Assembly (NCBI GenBank): GCA_943367815.1
Contig: CALRKA020000001.1
Coordinates: forward strand, 372,001 to 436,000
DNA: 64,000 nucleotides
DNA from: Cyanobium sp943367815
GTDB lineage: Bacteria; Cyanobacteriota; Cyanobacteriia; PCC-6307; Cyanobiaceae
Direction: 5' to 3'
In this document: piece after piece, positions 9,520-18,773 of the stretch
How the letters are laid out: every line of letters begins with the position of its first letter
Numbering within the stretch: the stretch's first letter is position 1
Notes under the pieces: generated by a model
Seen by the model: only the letters and a program-made list of their open reading frames with translations
Databases searched by the model: none
Told to the model about the DNA's origin: nothing
Position numbers and translations under genes: made by a program

Positions 9520-9828
9520 ATGGCCGCCCCCCCGCTGCTCGCGCTCGGACTCCTGCCGCTGCTGGCCATGCAGTCCCCGTGGTGGGAGAACTACGACATC
9601 CGCGAGCGGTTCCTCTGCGGAGACCGTTTCTCAGTGGTGCTGGAGCGCAACGCCTCCCAGGCGTCCCTGATCGCCGGCCGCACCCGCGCCACCCTGTTCC
9701 GGGAGGTGTCCGACGCGCCGGGCCTTCGCTACCAGAACGAGTCCCTGCGGGTGATCCTGCGGGGCGATGAACTCACCCTCGAGCAGCTGCCCACCAAACG
9801 GGTCTGCGTGCGCAGCGAACAGGTATGA
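9520..9828 (+). CDS. Small exported protein resembling MliC-type lysozyme inhibitors
   Basis: 102 residues with a hydrophobic N-terminal segment (PPLLALGLLPLLAM) that could be a signal peptide. The rest, with RFLCGDRFSVVLE, LFREV.DAPGLRYQNESLRVILRGDELTLE and a terminal VCVRS, follows the pattern of the MliC/PliC C-type lysozyme inhibitor fold, including two spaced cysteines that could form a disulfide. The family call is by eye and tentative. ATG at 9520 follows msrA by 11 bp. Its stop overlaps the next small gene (ATGA). Confidence 0.7.
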   Translation: MAAPPLLALGLLPLLAMQSPWWENYDIRERFLCGDRFSVVLERNASQASLIAGRTRATLFREVSDAPGLRYQNESLRVILRGDELTLEQLPTKRVCVRSEQV

Positions 9829-10004
9829 AGCCCCTCTCCGATCGGGTCGTGATCGTGGCCCTGATCGCCGCCGTGGGGATCTGTTTCGCCCTGGCCTTCT
9901 GGACCGTGCGCCTGCATCCCTCCGGGGAGCCCCCCCTGCAGTGGCGCCAGGGGGGGCCCAGTGCCCTGCTGCCGGGAGCCCCGGCGCCGGCCTTCCTTTC
10001 GTGA
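9825..10004 (+). CDS. Single-pass membrane micro-protein (59 aa)
   Basis: ATG at 9825 overlaps the preceding stop by 4 bp. The short protein begins MKPLSDRVVIVALIAAVGIC, a clear membrane helix at about residues 8-28, followed by a Pro/Gly-rich tail ending in PAPAFLS. Its stop codon overlaps the GTG start of the next gene. The two 4-bp overlaps and the well-formed helix support translation, but no family is recognised. Confidence 0.6.
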   Translation: MKPLSDRVVIVALIAAVGICFALAFWTVRLHPSGEPPLQWRQGGPSALLPGAPAPAFLS

Positions 10005-10357
10005 GAGAACCTGCCGAGGAGCAGGAGCAGCCGAAGCGCCAGCTGCATCCGCTGCCCAGGGGGCTGGTGGAGCTCTACGGGCTGCTGGCGGTCCTGTTCG
10101 TCCTGGTGCCCGAGTGGATGGCCGGTGGGGCCCTGAAGGGCTTCCCCGAGGGCCGCGAGGGATCCGAGCTGCCCCTGCCGTCGATGGCCTGGCAGCGGCT
10201 GCCGGAACTGCAGCTGGCCACGATGGGGCTGGCGGAACTGCGGTTGCTGGCCCGTCGCGAGCGCCTGCGGGGCTACACCACCATGGGCCGCCAGCGACTC
10301 ACGAACCGCCTGATGCGACGGCTCTCCAGGCGGCGCGAGACCCCCAGGACGCTGTGA
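10001..10357 (+). CDS. Conserved protein with one hydrophobic segment and a Rho-N/SAP-like C-terminal motif (118 aa)
   Basis: GTG start at 10001 (MREPAEEQEQPKRQ) overlaps the stop of the preceding micro-protein (GTGA). A hydrophobic stretch LVELYGLLAVLFVLVPEWM is followed by LATMGLAELRLLARRERLRGYTTMGRQRLTNRL, which has the helix-extended-helix spacing of Rho_N/SAP nucleic-acid-binding modules often found in small cyanobacterial proteins. The C-terminus is strongly basic. Function unknown. It is the last protein gene before tRNA-Pro. Confidence 0.75.
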   Translation: MREPAEEQEQPKRQLHPLPRGLVELYGLLAVLFVLVPEWMAGGALKGFPEGREGSELPLPSMAWQRLPELQLATMGLAELRLLARRERLRGYTTMGRQRLTNRLMRRLSRRRETPRTL

Positions 10358-10371
10358 TAGCTTCATTCCGC

Positions 10372-10445
10372 CGGGGCGTAGCGCAGCTTGGTAGCGCACC
10401 ACTTTGGGGTAGTGGGGGTCGTGGGTTCAAATCCCGCCGCTCCGA
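10372..10445 (+). tRNA. tRNA-Pro (anticodon GGG)
   Basis: Full 74-nt cloverleaf: acceptor arms CGGGGCG / CGCTCCG, D-stem GCGC/GCGC, anticodon arm CCACT-TTGGGGT-AGTGG with GGG at the anticodon positions, and T-arm GTGGG-TTCAAAT-CCCGC. The discriminator is A and no CCA is encoded. The gene begins 14 bp after the stop of the preceding protein gene and is followed by a strong terminator. Confidence 0.95.
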
Positions 10446-10501
10446 TTCAGCCGGCCCGCCGAACGTTCGCCCTCTGCGTTCGTCGGTGGTTTTCCTTCCC
10501 G

Positions 10502-10530
10502 TCAGCTGATTCCGTCAGCTGATTTTTTTT
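10502..10530 (+). terminator. Rho-independent terminator after tRNA-Pro
   Basis: Two copies of the self-complementary octamer TCAGCTGA (10502-10509 and 10515-10522) flank a 5-nt loop and are followed by eight T residues. Together they form an 8-bp stem plus U-tract. A weaker hairpin (CCGAACG / CGTTCG.CGG, 10459-10486, then TGGTTTT) lies between the tRNA and this element. Confidence 0.8.
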
Positions 10531-10565
10531 GCCCTTGACCGGGCTGACCTGGGCCTCGCCGGGCC

Positions 10566-10820
10566 TCAGCGCAGACGGGTGAGCACGTTGAAGCGCACCA
10601 GCCAGAGGTTGACCCGCCGCCGCAGCCGGGGGGGGACCTCCTGCACCAGCTGGAACAGCTCCTGGGACGCCAGCCGACGCAGGGCCCGCACATCGACCCG
10701 CCAGAGGGCTTCCGCCTCCCGGATCAGCCGCGCCCAGGTGCGGGCCGTCTGCCAGCGGCGCACCCGCTGCTGGGCCGGGTCAGCGCCATCCACGGAGCCG
10801 ATCGGCGGCCGGGTGACCAT
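10566..10820 (-). CDS. Hypothetical protein, helical and basic (84 aa)
   Basis: From the ATG at 10820 the protein reads as two or three amphipathic helices rich in Arg and Leu (ARTWARLIREAEALW, VRALRRLASQELFQLV, RRRVNLWLVRFNVLTRL). The pattern of hydrophobic positions looks like a real small helical protein rather than a shadow frame. No family is recognised. A longer version from 10907 is open but starts with low-quality sequence. It points away from the tRNA terminator. Confidence 0.5.
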   Translation of the reverse strand: MVTRPPIGSVDGADPAQQRVRRWQTARTWARLIREAEALWRVDVRALRRLASQELFQLVQEVPPRLRRRVNLWLVRFNVLTRLR

Positions 10821-10941
10821 GACTCCGACGCCGAAGAACACACCAAGGGTGGGAAGGCTGGGCTGGAGCGCCCGGGATCCCCGGTTCTGCTTCAGGCATC
10901 GAAACAAAAACGGAAGATTCCGGGCCCTGCGGCCACCGGTC

Positions 10942-11907
10942 TCAGGCGCTGTGGGCCAGCCCCTCGGCGGCGATCGGATCCGCCACCAGCTGGACGGGGA
11001 AGGGCAGCGCCTCCACTTCGCGCCGGCTCAGCCGGCGGCTCCAGGCGCGCGGCACGGCCTCGTTCCAGCGGAACCCGGCTTCCCTGGCCCGGTGGCGCTC
11101 GGCGTAGGGGAGTTCCGCCCGGTAGAGGCTGCGGGGCTCCAGGGCGGCCAGCAGCAGCGCCTCCAGGTCGTCGCAGCGCTCGAACACCTGGGCCAGGTAG
11201 ATGCAGTCGGTGAGGGCCCGGTGGGCGGCCCAGACCGGAACCCCGTAGGCCAGGGCCAGATCGCGGACCGAGGGGGAACTGCGCAGCTGGCGCTCGGCCG
11301 GCCAGCGGATGTCCTCCATCGAGCAGATCCAGGGGCGATCCAGGGACGGCAGGGGCCCCAGGCCGAACCACTGGCGATCGAAGGCGGCGTTGTGGGCCAC
11401 CAGGGCGTCACAGGCGGCCGCCATGGCCAGGAAACAGGCCAGGGCCTCCTGCCGGGGCTGCTCGAGCCGGGTCACGGCGGCGGCAATGCCGTTGATGGCC
11501 TCGGCGGCGTTGGCCGGGCAGGGCAGGAGGAACGACACCTGGGTGAGCACGGCCCTCTGGGGCACGTGGAACAGGATCGCCCCCACCTCGATGCACTGCC
11601 CCTGGAGGGTGGAGAGGCCGGTGGTCTCCGTGTCCAGAATCAGCAGGGTCTCAGGCCCCCGCGGCAGGGCCCGCTGGGGACGACCGGCGCAGGCGGGAAG
11701 CGAGATGGGCACCGGGCGCGGCGGTTCGATGGCGGCCTGGGGGGTCGGGGGGGCCGATGGGGCTGACGGTGGCGCAGGGGGCGGCGCCGGGGCAGCCGCG
11801 GGCTCCGTGGCAGCCCCGCGCATCGGGGCGGCCATGGGCGTCGGGGCGGCCAGGCCCAGCAGGTCGTTCTGCTGCCAGAGACCGGGTTGCTCCTGCATCG
11901 GCGTCAT
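10942..11907 (-). CDS. DEDDh 3'-5' exonuclease domain protein (DnaQ/Pol III epsilon-like)
   Basis: The exonuclease domain spans about residues 90-270. ExoI is LLILDTETTGL with the metal-binding Asp/Glu, ExoII is ALVAHNAAFDRQW, and ExoIII contains WAAHRALTDCIYLAQVF, giving the DEDDh set. About 85 N-terminal residues are Ala/Pro-rich linker. The C-terminal end has no recognised domain. Such proteins may proofread DNA polymerase III or act in repair or RNA turnover; which applies here cannot be decided. Start at ATG 11907 (MTPMQEQPG); the ATG at 11898 is also possible. Confidence 0.85.
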   Translation of the reverse strand: MTPMQEQPGLWQQNDLLGLAAPTPMAAPMRGAATEPAAAPAPPPAPPSAPSAPPTPQAAIEPPRPVPISLPACAGRPQRALPRGPETLLILDTETTGLSTLQGQCIEVGAILFHVPQRAVLTQVSFLLPCPANAAEAINGIAAAVTRLEQPRQEALACFLAMAAACDALVAHNAAFDRQWFGLGPLPSLDRPWICSMEDIRWPAERQLRSSPSVRDLALAYGVPVWAAHRALTDCIYLAQVFERCDDLEALLLAALEPRSLYRAELPYAERHRAREAGFRWNEAVPRAWSRRLSRREVEALPFPVQLVADPIAAEGLAHSA

Positions 11908-12008
11908 GCGTTCGCTGGTCCATGGTCGCAAGCCGGGCAAGGTCCCATCGCCCCACCCCACCGACCCACTGCCCAGCCTCAGGCCCGACCCCGCCGGTGC
12001 CAGCTTCC

Positions 12009-12014
12009 TAGGGT
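12009..12014 (+). promoter_or_regulatory. Candidate -10 element TAGGGT for peroxiredoxin Q
   Basis: TAGGGT within CCTAGGGTTGG, 28 nt before the GTG start at 12043, in the short space between the divergent exonuclease and peroxiredoxin genes. Confidence 0.4.
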
Positions 12015-12042
12015 TGGAGGATCGTGCTTCCGTCCCCGCTCC

Positions 12043-12507
12043 GTGGCCCCAGCCCTCGCCCCCGGCGACACCGCCCCCCTGATCGCCCTCTCCGACCAGG
12101 ACGGCACCGAACGCCGCAGCGACCGGCTGGAGGGCAAGGCCCTGGTGCTGTTTTTCTATCCCAAGGACGACACCCCAGGCTGCACCATGGAAGCCTGCGC
12201 CTTCCGCGACAGCTACGCCGACCTGCAGGCCCTCGGGGCCGAGGTCTGGGGCGTCAGCGGCGACGATGCCGCCAGCCACCGGCGCTTCGCCAACCGCCAC
12301 CGGCTGACCTACCCGCTGCTGGTGGATGGGGGCAACCGGCTGCGCAAGGCCTTCGGCGTTCCCAGCGTGCTGGGTCTGCTGCCCGGCCGGGTCACCTACG
12401 TCATCGACGGAACGGGGGTGATCCGCCACGTGTTCAACAACCTGCTGGATGGACCAGCCCACCGACGCGAGGCCCTCGACGCCCTGCGCGGCCTCCAGGC
12501 CTCCTGA
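12043..12507 (+). CDS. bcp: Thioredoxin-dependent peroxiredoxin, BCP/PrxQ type
   Basis: Reduces hydrogen peroxide and organic peroxides using thioredoxin. Motif FFYPKDDTPGCTMEACAFRD with the peroxidatic Cys at residue 47 and the resolving Cys at 52, the CxxxxC spacing of atypical 2-Cys PrxQ. Length of 154 residues is normal. Start is GTG at 12043 (protein begins MAPALAPGDTAP); longer open frame upstream runs into the divergent exonuclease gene and is not used. Confidence 0.95.
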   Translation: MAPALAPGDTAPLIALSDQDGTERRSDRLEGKALVLFFYPKDDTPGCTMEACAFRDSYADLQALGAEVWGVSGDDAASHRRFANRHRLTYPLLVDGGNRLRKAFGVPSVLGLLPGRVTYVIDGTGVIRHVFNNLLDGPAHRREALDALRGLQAS

Positions 12508-12541
12508 GCCCGCTCGCGATCCAGCACGGGGGAAGAGGACG

Positions 12542-13285
12542 ATGACGGCGTGGCGACAGCAGGGAGAGCTCTGGCGGCTGGAGCCCCCGGGCCAGCCCCT
12601 GGGCCTGATCGAGTTCATCGGCGGCAGCTACCTGGCGGCCACTCCCCAGCTGAGCTACCGGCGCTGTCTCGAGGCCCTGGCGGCCCGGGGCTGGCGGATC
12701 CACGCCTGGAGCTACGTGCCCGGCTTCGATCACCAGGCCCAGGCCAACGCCGCCTGGCGGCTGTTCCGCCAGCAGCGGGAGCGGGAGCTGGAGCCCCTGG
12801 CCCCCGGCAGGACCGCCTACCCCCTGATCCGGCTGGGCCACAGCCTCGGCTGCAAGCTGCATCTGCTCGCCCCCGACGGCGGCCGCCGCTGCGATGGCCT
12901 GGTGGCGCTCAGTTTCAACAACTTCTCGGCCGAGCGGTCGATCCCCTTCCTGGCGGAGCTGGGCCAGCAGTTCCGCTTCCGCAGCGAGTTCAGCCCCTCC
13001 CCGGAGGACACCCTGCGGCAGATCGCCAGCAGCTACCGCCAGCCCCGCAACCTGGTGGTGCGCTTCAGCCGCGACACGATCGACCAGAGCGGCCGACTGA
13101 TCGGCGTGTTGCAGGCCAGGGCCGGCGATGCCTCCACCCTGCTGGAGCTGCCGGGGGACCACCTCACCCCGGCCAGCGGCGGCCTGCGCAAGCAGTTCCT
13201 GGGGGAGTGGGCCGATGATCCGGCCCGGCAACGGGGGATGGTGCGGCTGGCCGAGCAGATCAGCGGCTGGTCCGGGGCCGCCTAG
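12542..13285 (+). CDS. DUF1350 family alpha/beta-hydrolase-like protein
   Basis: 247 residues. The nucleophile-elbow-like segment GHSLGCKLHLL and the early LIEFIGGSYLAATPQLSYRRCLEAL block match the DUF1350 family, which occurs in cyanobacteria and plastids and resembles alpha/beta hydrolases. Ser of GHSLG is the likely nucleophile. No signal peptide. Function is not established. ATG at 12542 follows peroxiredoxin by 34 bp; the gene converges on acs. Confidence 0.88.
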   Translation: MTAWRQQGELWRLEPPGQPLGLIEFIGGSYLAATPQLSYRRCLEALAARGWRIHAWSYVPGFDHQAQANAAWRLFRQQRERELEPLAPGRTAYPLIRLGHSLGCKLHLLAPDGGRRCDGLVALSFNNFSAERSIPFLAELGQQFRFRSEFSPSPEDTLRQIASSYRQPRNLVVRFSRDTIDQSGRLIGVLQARAGDASTLLELPGDHLTPASGGLRKQFLGEWADDPARQRGMVRLAEQISGWSGAA

Positions 13286-13325
13286 CCCACTCAGGCAGGC
13301 CCCGGCCCCACACCCGCCTCCGAAC

Positions 13326-15299
<1,974 letters not shown>

Positions 15300-15378
15300 G
15301 GCGAGGCCTGCCGGGCAGGCTGGGGCATGGTGCATTCAACCGCAGCCGGGCCACGCTGGAGGCCACCGCCCCCCTCCC

Positions 15379-15831
15379 ATGCCCGCCTGGTTGACGATCC
15401 TGCTGGTGATGGGCCTGGTGATCGCCGTCCTCACCCCGAGCCGCCAGCAGTTCGCCTGGTTCCTGCGACTGCGGCGCCCCCGCTGGCTCACCTTCGAGCG
15501 CTGGATTCCGCTGATCTGGTCGCTGATCTACCTCTGTTTCTACGCCTCTGCCCTGCTGCGCTGGGGGGCCGGGGGGGCGGCGGCGCCGCTGGCCATGGCC
15601 GGCTACCTGGTGCTGCTTGTCCTGGTGCAGAGCTACACGCTGCTGATCTGCCGCACCCGCCGGCTGGCCTGGGGAACGGCGGCGGGCCTGGCCGGCTGGA
15701 TCTGGGGCCTGGTCCTGACCCTGACGACGCTGGCCGTCTCGCCAACGGCCGCTCTGCTGCTGGTTCCGTTCCTGCTCTGGAGCCCGATCGGCACGTTTGT
15801 CACCTGGCGGATGCAGCGCCTGAACCGCTGA
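15379..15831 (+). CDS. TspO/MBR-related membrane protein (150 aa)
   Basis: Five hydrophobic helices in 150 residues, with RPRWLTFERWIPLIWSLIY after the first helix, resembling the P.W..P....W..IY pattern of the tryptophan-rich sensory protein TspO, and a second Trp-rich turn before the last helix (LWSPIGTFVTWRMQ). TspO proteins bind porphyrins and stress signals. The match is looser than for a classical TspO, so the assignment is moderate. A second TspO-like gene lies at 30855-31427. A perfect palindrome follows the stop. Confidence 0.7.
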   Translation: MPAWLTILLVMGLVIAVLTPSRQQFAWFLRLRRPRWLTFERWIPLIWSLIYLCFYASALLRWGAGGAAAPLAMAGYLVLLVLVQSYTLLICRTRRLAWGTAAGLAGWIWGLVLTLTTLAVSPTAALLLVPFLLWSPIGTFVTWRMQRLNR

Positions 15832-15840
15832 AAACGGCCC

Positions 15841-15872
15841 AGCCCTGATCGCCCGGCCGGGCGATCAGGGCT
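15841..15872. terminator. Perfect 32-bp palindrome after the TspO-like gene
   Basis: Two 16-nt arms (AGCCCTGATCGCCCGG and its exact complement) meet with no spacer. It begins 9 bp after the stop at 15831 and lies 75 bp before the next gene. In RNA it would fold to a strong GC-rich stem, so a terminator or transcript end stabiliser is likely, but no T-run follows on either strand. Confidence 0.5.
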
Positions 15873-15946
15873 GCTCATCGCTGCTTGGCAAGATCGGCCG
15901 GCGGCGTTAGCCAGGGAACGACCCCACGGGACTGGAGCGGAAGGCC

Positions 15947-16258
15947 ATGGAGGAGCAGCCGATCACGCCCCATGCCGGCCCGACGCTCGACGCCGACGGC
16001 AACCTCACCTACGTGGGGGACGACGGTCGCCGCTACGTGGTCGGGCTGCCGCCGGACATCGATGAGGACAACGTCGAGAAGGTGATGACCCTGCTGCGGG
16101 GCGGCACGGTCCTGTTCCAGCAGATCGAGGGGCTGTGCCAACGCTGGATCAGCGAGGTGAGCGGCAGCGAACTCGATGAACGGGCCGCCCTGGTGCTGCT
16201 GCTCACCACCCTGGAGACCGCCCTGGAGGATCGCTACCCCGAGAACGATCCGTCCTGA
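15947..16258 (+). CDS. Conserved cyanobacterial protein of unknown function (103 aa)
   Basis: Acidic soluble protein: DADGNLTYVGDDGRRYVVGLP, then DEDNVEKVMTLLRGG and a C-terminal helix ERAALVLLLTTLETALEDRYP. The clean domain-like pattern and the 1-base overlap (TGATG) with the HAD gene support it. No catalytic motif is visible and no named family is recalled. Confidence 0.75.
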   Translation: MEEQPITPHAGPTLDADGNLTYVGDDGRRYVVGLPPDIDEDNVEKVMTLLRGGTVLFQQIEGLCQRWISEVSGSELDERAALVLLLTTLETALEDRYPENDPS

Positions 16259-16932
16259 TGCAGGCTGGTGGGATGCCCCAGCGACCCGCCGCCTGCCTGT
16301 TCGATCTCGACGGTCTGCTGCTGGACACCGAGCCCGCCCACGCCCGGGCCTGGCAGGAGGCGGCCAGCCGCTTCGGCCGGCCCCTCGATGATGCCGAGCT
16401 GCTCAGCCTGCGAGGCCGCCGGCGCCTGGACTGCGCCAGCCAGGTGCGCCGGTGGATCACCGCCGCGGGGGGGCCCCAGCTGAGCGAGGAGGAGCTGCTG
16501 GCGGTGCGCCAGCCCATCGCCGAGGCCCTGCTGGCCTCCGCCCCGGCCATGCCCGGTGCCGAGGCCCTGGTGCGGCGCTGCCGGGCCCTGGGGATACCGA
16601 TGGCGCTGGCCACCAGCAGTGCCCGCCCGGCGGTGGCGATCAAGGTGGCCCCCCACCCCTGGATGGACCTGATCGACGAACGGGTCCATGGCGACGATCC
16701 GGAGCTGGGCGACGGCAAGCCCGCCCCGGATGCCTTCCTGCTGGCGGCCCGGCGCCTAGGGGTGGCACCGACCGCCTGCTGGGCCTTCGAGGATTCCAGC
16801 GCCGGCGTGGCCGCCGCCCTGGGCGCCGGTTGTCGGGTGCACGTGCTGCTGCCGCCCGGGGTGGGCTGCCGGGCCTATCCCGAAGGGGTGGTCTGTCTCA
16901 AATCGCTGGAGGAGGTCCGGCTGGATCCCTAG
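16258..16932 (+). CDS. HAD-superfamily hydrolase (beta-phosphoglucomutase/phosphatase-like)
   Basis: Subfamily IA HAD phosphatase, 224 residues. Motif I is FDLDGLLLDTEPAH with the nucleophile Asp at residue 16 and acid/base Asp at 18. Motif II is the Thr/Ser in ALATSSARPAV, motif III the Lys in DGKPAPDAFLLAARRLG, and motif IV FEDSSAGVAAALGAG. A helical cap follows motif I. Substrate unknown; candidates include sugar phosphates, pseudouridine phosphate or phosphoglycolate. ATG at 16258 overlaps the previous stop; ATG 16273 is an alternative start. Confidence 0.9.
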   Translation: MQAGGMPQRPAACLFDLDGLLLDTEPAHARAWQEAASRFGRPLDDAELLSLRGRRRLDCASQVRRWITAAGGPQLSEEELLAVRQPIAEALLASAPAMPGAEALVRRCRALGIPMALATSSARPAVAIKVAPHPWMDLIDERVHGDDPELGDGKPAPDAFLLAARRLGVAPTACWAFEDSSAGVAAALGAGCRVHVLLPPGVGCRAYPEGVVCLKSLEEVRLDP

Positions 16933-16939
16933 AGCCGGC

Positions 16940-17911
16940 TCAGTAGAGGCGGCTGAGGACGAATTCCGGCAGGGCCCGCAGGGCACTGCGGGGCTCCGAG
17001 GGGGGCAGCCACTCGATCGCCTCGTGGGCCTCGCGGGCGAAGCCTTCGGCCAGGGCCCGGGAACGGCCGATGGCCTCGCAGCCGCGCACCATCGCCAGGG
17101 CCTGGTCAAGGTCGCCGGCCTCGCAGAACTCGCGCTCGATCAGCCTCGCCAGGGCGGGCCGCTCCTCGAGGGCGTAGAGGACCGGGGCGGTGAGGTAGCC
17201 GGAGGCCAGGTCACTGGCGGCGGGCTTGCCGAGCTGCTGGTCGCTGGCGGTGAAATCAAGGATGTCGTCGACCACCTGGAAGGCCAGGCCGAGCTGGCGC
17301 CCGAAGCGGTAGAGGGCGTCGAGACGCGGTTCACTGAGGCCGGTGAGCACCCCGGCGGCCCGGGCACTGTTGGCGATCAGGGAGGCGGTCTTGCAGTAGC
17401 TCTTCTCGAGGTAGGTCTCGAAGCTCTGGCCGGTGTCGTAACGGAACAGGCCCTGGCGCACTTCGCCATCGGCGAGGTCCATGATCACGCGCGAGAGCAA
17501 CTTGACGACATCGAGGTCGTCGAGGTTGGCGAGGTGCCAGCTGGCCTGGGCGAAGAGGAAATCCCCGGCCAGCACCGCCACGCGGTGGTTGAAGCGGCTG
17601 TGCACCGTGGCCACCCCCCGGCGGGTGGCGGCTTCGTCAACGACGTCGTCGTGGACGAGGGACGCGGTGTGGATCATCTCGGTGATCTCCGCCAGCCGCC
17701 GGTGGCGGGGGCTGAGGCCGCCATCGGGGGCGATGGCCCGCGACAGCAGCAGCACGATGCCGGGCCGCAGCCGCTTGCCACCGGCCGCGAACAGGTGCTC
17801 GGCGGCCGCCTGCAGAATCGGATGGCCGGCGCCGATCAGGCTGCGCAGGTCGGCCAGCAGGGCATCGAGGTCGGACTCCACCGGCTGGAGCAACTCTGCA
17901 ACCGTCGCCAC
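16940..17911 (-). CDS. sds: Solanesyl (all-trans polyprenyl) diphosphate synthase
   Basis: Makes the long prenyl chain for plastoquinone. First Asp-rich motif LVHDDVVDEA and second VVDDILDF are present, with GGKRLRPGIVLL near the N-terminus. Length of 323 residues from GTG 17911, which has a good ribosome site (GGAGG, 4 nt before it) and a TAGGAT box farther upstream. The open frame upstream belongs to the murI shadow. The gene converges on the HAD gene, leaving only 7 bp. Confidence 0.93.
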   Translation of the reverse strand: MATVAELLQPVESDLDALLADLRSLIGAGHPILQAAAEHLFAAGGKRLRPGIVLLLSRAIAPDGGLSPRHRRLAEITEMIHTASLVHDDVVDEAATRRGVATVHSRFNHRVAVLAGDFLFAQASWHLANLDDLDVVKLLSRVIMDLADGEVRQGLFRYDTGQSFETYLEKSYCKTASLIANSARAAGVLTGLSEPRLDALYRFGRQLGLAFQVVDDILDFTASDQQLGKPAASDLASGYLTAPVLYALEERPALARLIEREFCEAGDLDQALAMVRGCEAIGRSRALAEGFAREAHEAIEWLPPSEPRSALRALPEFVLSRLY

Positions 17912-17931
17912 GTCACCTCCACGATGAAGGG

Positions 17932-17937
17932 ATCCTA
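17932..17937 (-). promoter_or_regulatory. Candidate -10 element TAGGAT for sds
   Basis: Minus-strand TAGGAT in CCTAGGATCCC ends 20 nt before the sds GTG, between murI stop (17949) and sds. It suggests sds can be transcribed separately from murI. Confidence 0.4.
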
Positions 17938-17948
17938 GGGGCCGTGCC

Positions 17949-18773
17949 TCAATAGGCGCGGGTGGGCGACTGCAGGCTGACGCTGCGCACCGCCGGCCGG
18001 CTGCCCAGCCAGGCGGCGGCCGCGCTGGCGAAGGCCTCGGCGGGACCGGTGACACAGAAGCGGGTGCGCTGCAGGGGCGGCCGTACCGAGTCCCCCGCCT
18101 GGTCCACCTCGGGGGAATCCCCCAGGCTGGCCAGCAGCGGTCCGAGCCGCTGGGCGGCCGCCAGGGCCGGGTCCACCAGCTGCACATCGGGGGGAAGCAG
18201 CTCGGCCAGCAGGGCCCGCAGCAGCGGGTAGTGGGTGCAACCCAGCACGATCGTGTCCACGTTCGCCGCCAGCAGCGGGGCCAGATAGCCGGCGGCGGCC
18301 TCCCGCAGCTCCGGGGCCTGGAGGTCGCCGGCCTCGATCAGGGGCACGAAGGCGGGGCAGCCCACCTCCAGCACCCGGGCCGAGGGGCGGCAGGCCTGGA
18401 TCGAGCGCCGGTAGGCGCCGCTGGCGGCGGTGGCCGGGGTGGCCAGCACCCCGACGTGATCGCTGGTCAGTTCGCTGGCCAGGCTGTCGATCAGCCCCAC
18501 CACCGGCACGCCCGCTTCGGCCACGGCGACGTCGAGGGCCAGGGCATTGGACGTGTTGCAGGCCATCACCAGCACCCCCACTCCCTGGAGCCGCAGCCAG
18601 TGCACCACCTCCGAGGCGATCGCGCGGATCTCCTCCTTCGAGCGCTGCCCGTAGGGAACCCGGGCCGTGTCGCCCAGGTAGAGGCAGGGGGAGTGGGGGT
18701 AGAGGGCATGCACCTGGCGCAGCACCGTGAGGCCCCCCAGGCCGCTGTCAAACAGGCCGACGAGAAGGCTCAA
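17949..18773 (-). CDS. murI: Glutamate racemase
   Basis: Makes D-glutamate for peptidoglycan. Motifs: FDSGLGGLTVLRQV (Asp), YLGDTARVPYG, VMACNTSNA (catalytic Cys) and VLGCTHYPLL (second catalytic Cys). 274 residues. The start is a TTG at 18773 that overlaps the amiC stop by 4 bp (TTGA), so the two wall genes are coupled. Confidence 0.95.
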   Translation of the reverse strand: MSLLVGLFDSGLGGLTVLRQVHALYPHSPCLYLGDTARVPYGQRSKEEIRAIASEVVHWLRLQGVGVLVMACNTSNALALDVAVAEAGVPVVGLIDSLASELTSDHVGVLATPATAASGAYRRSIQACRPSARVLEVGCPAFVPLIEAGDLQAPELREAAAGYLAPLLAANVDTIVLGCTHYPLLRALLAELLPPDVQLVDPALAAAQRLGPLLASLGDSPEVDQAGDSVRPPLQRTRFCVTGPAEAFASAAAAWLGSRPAVRSVSLQSPTRAY

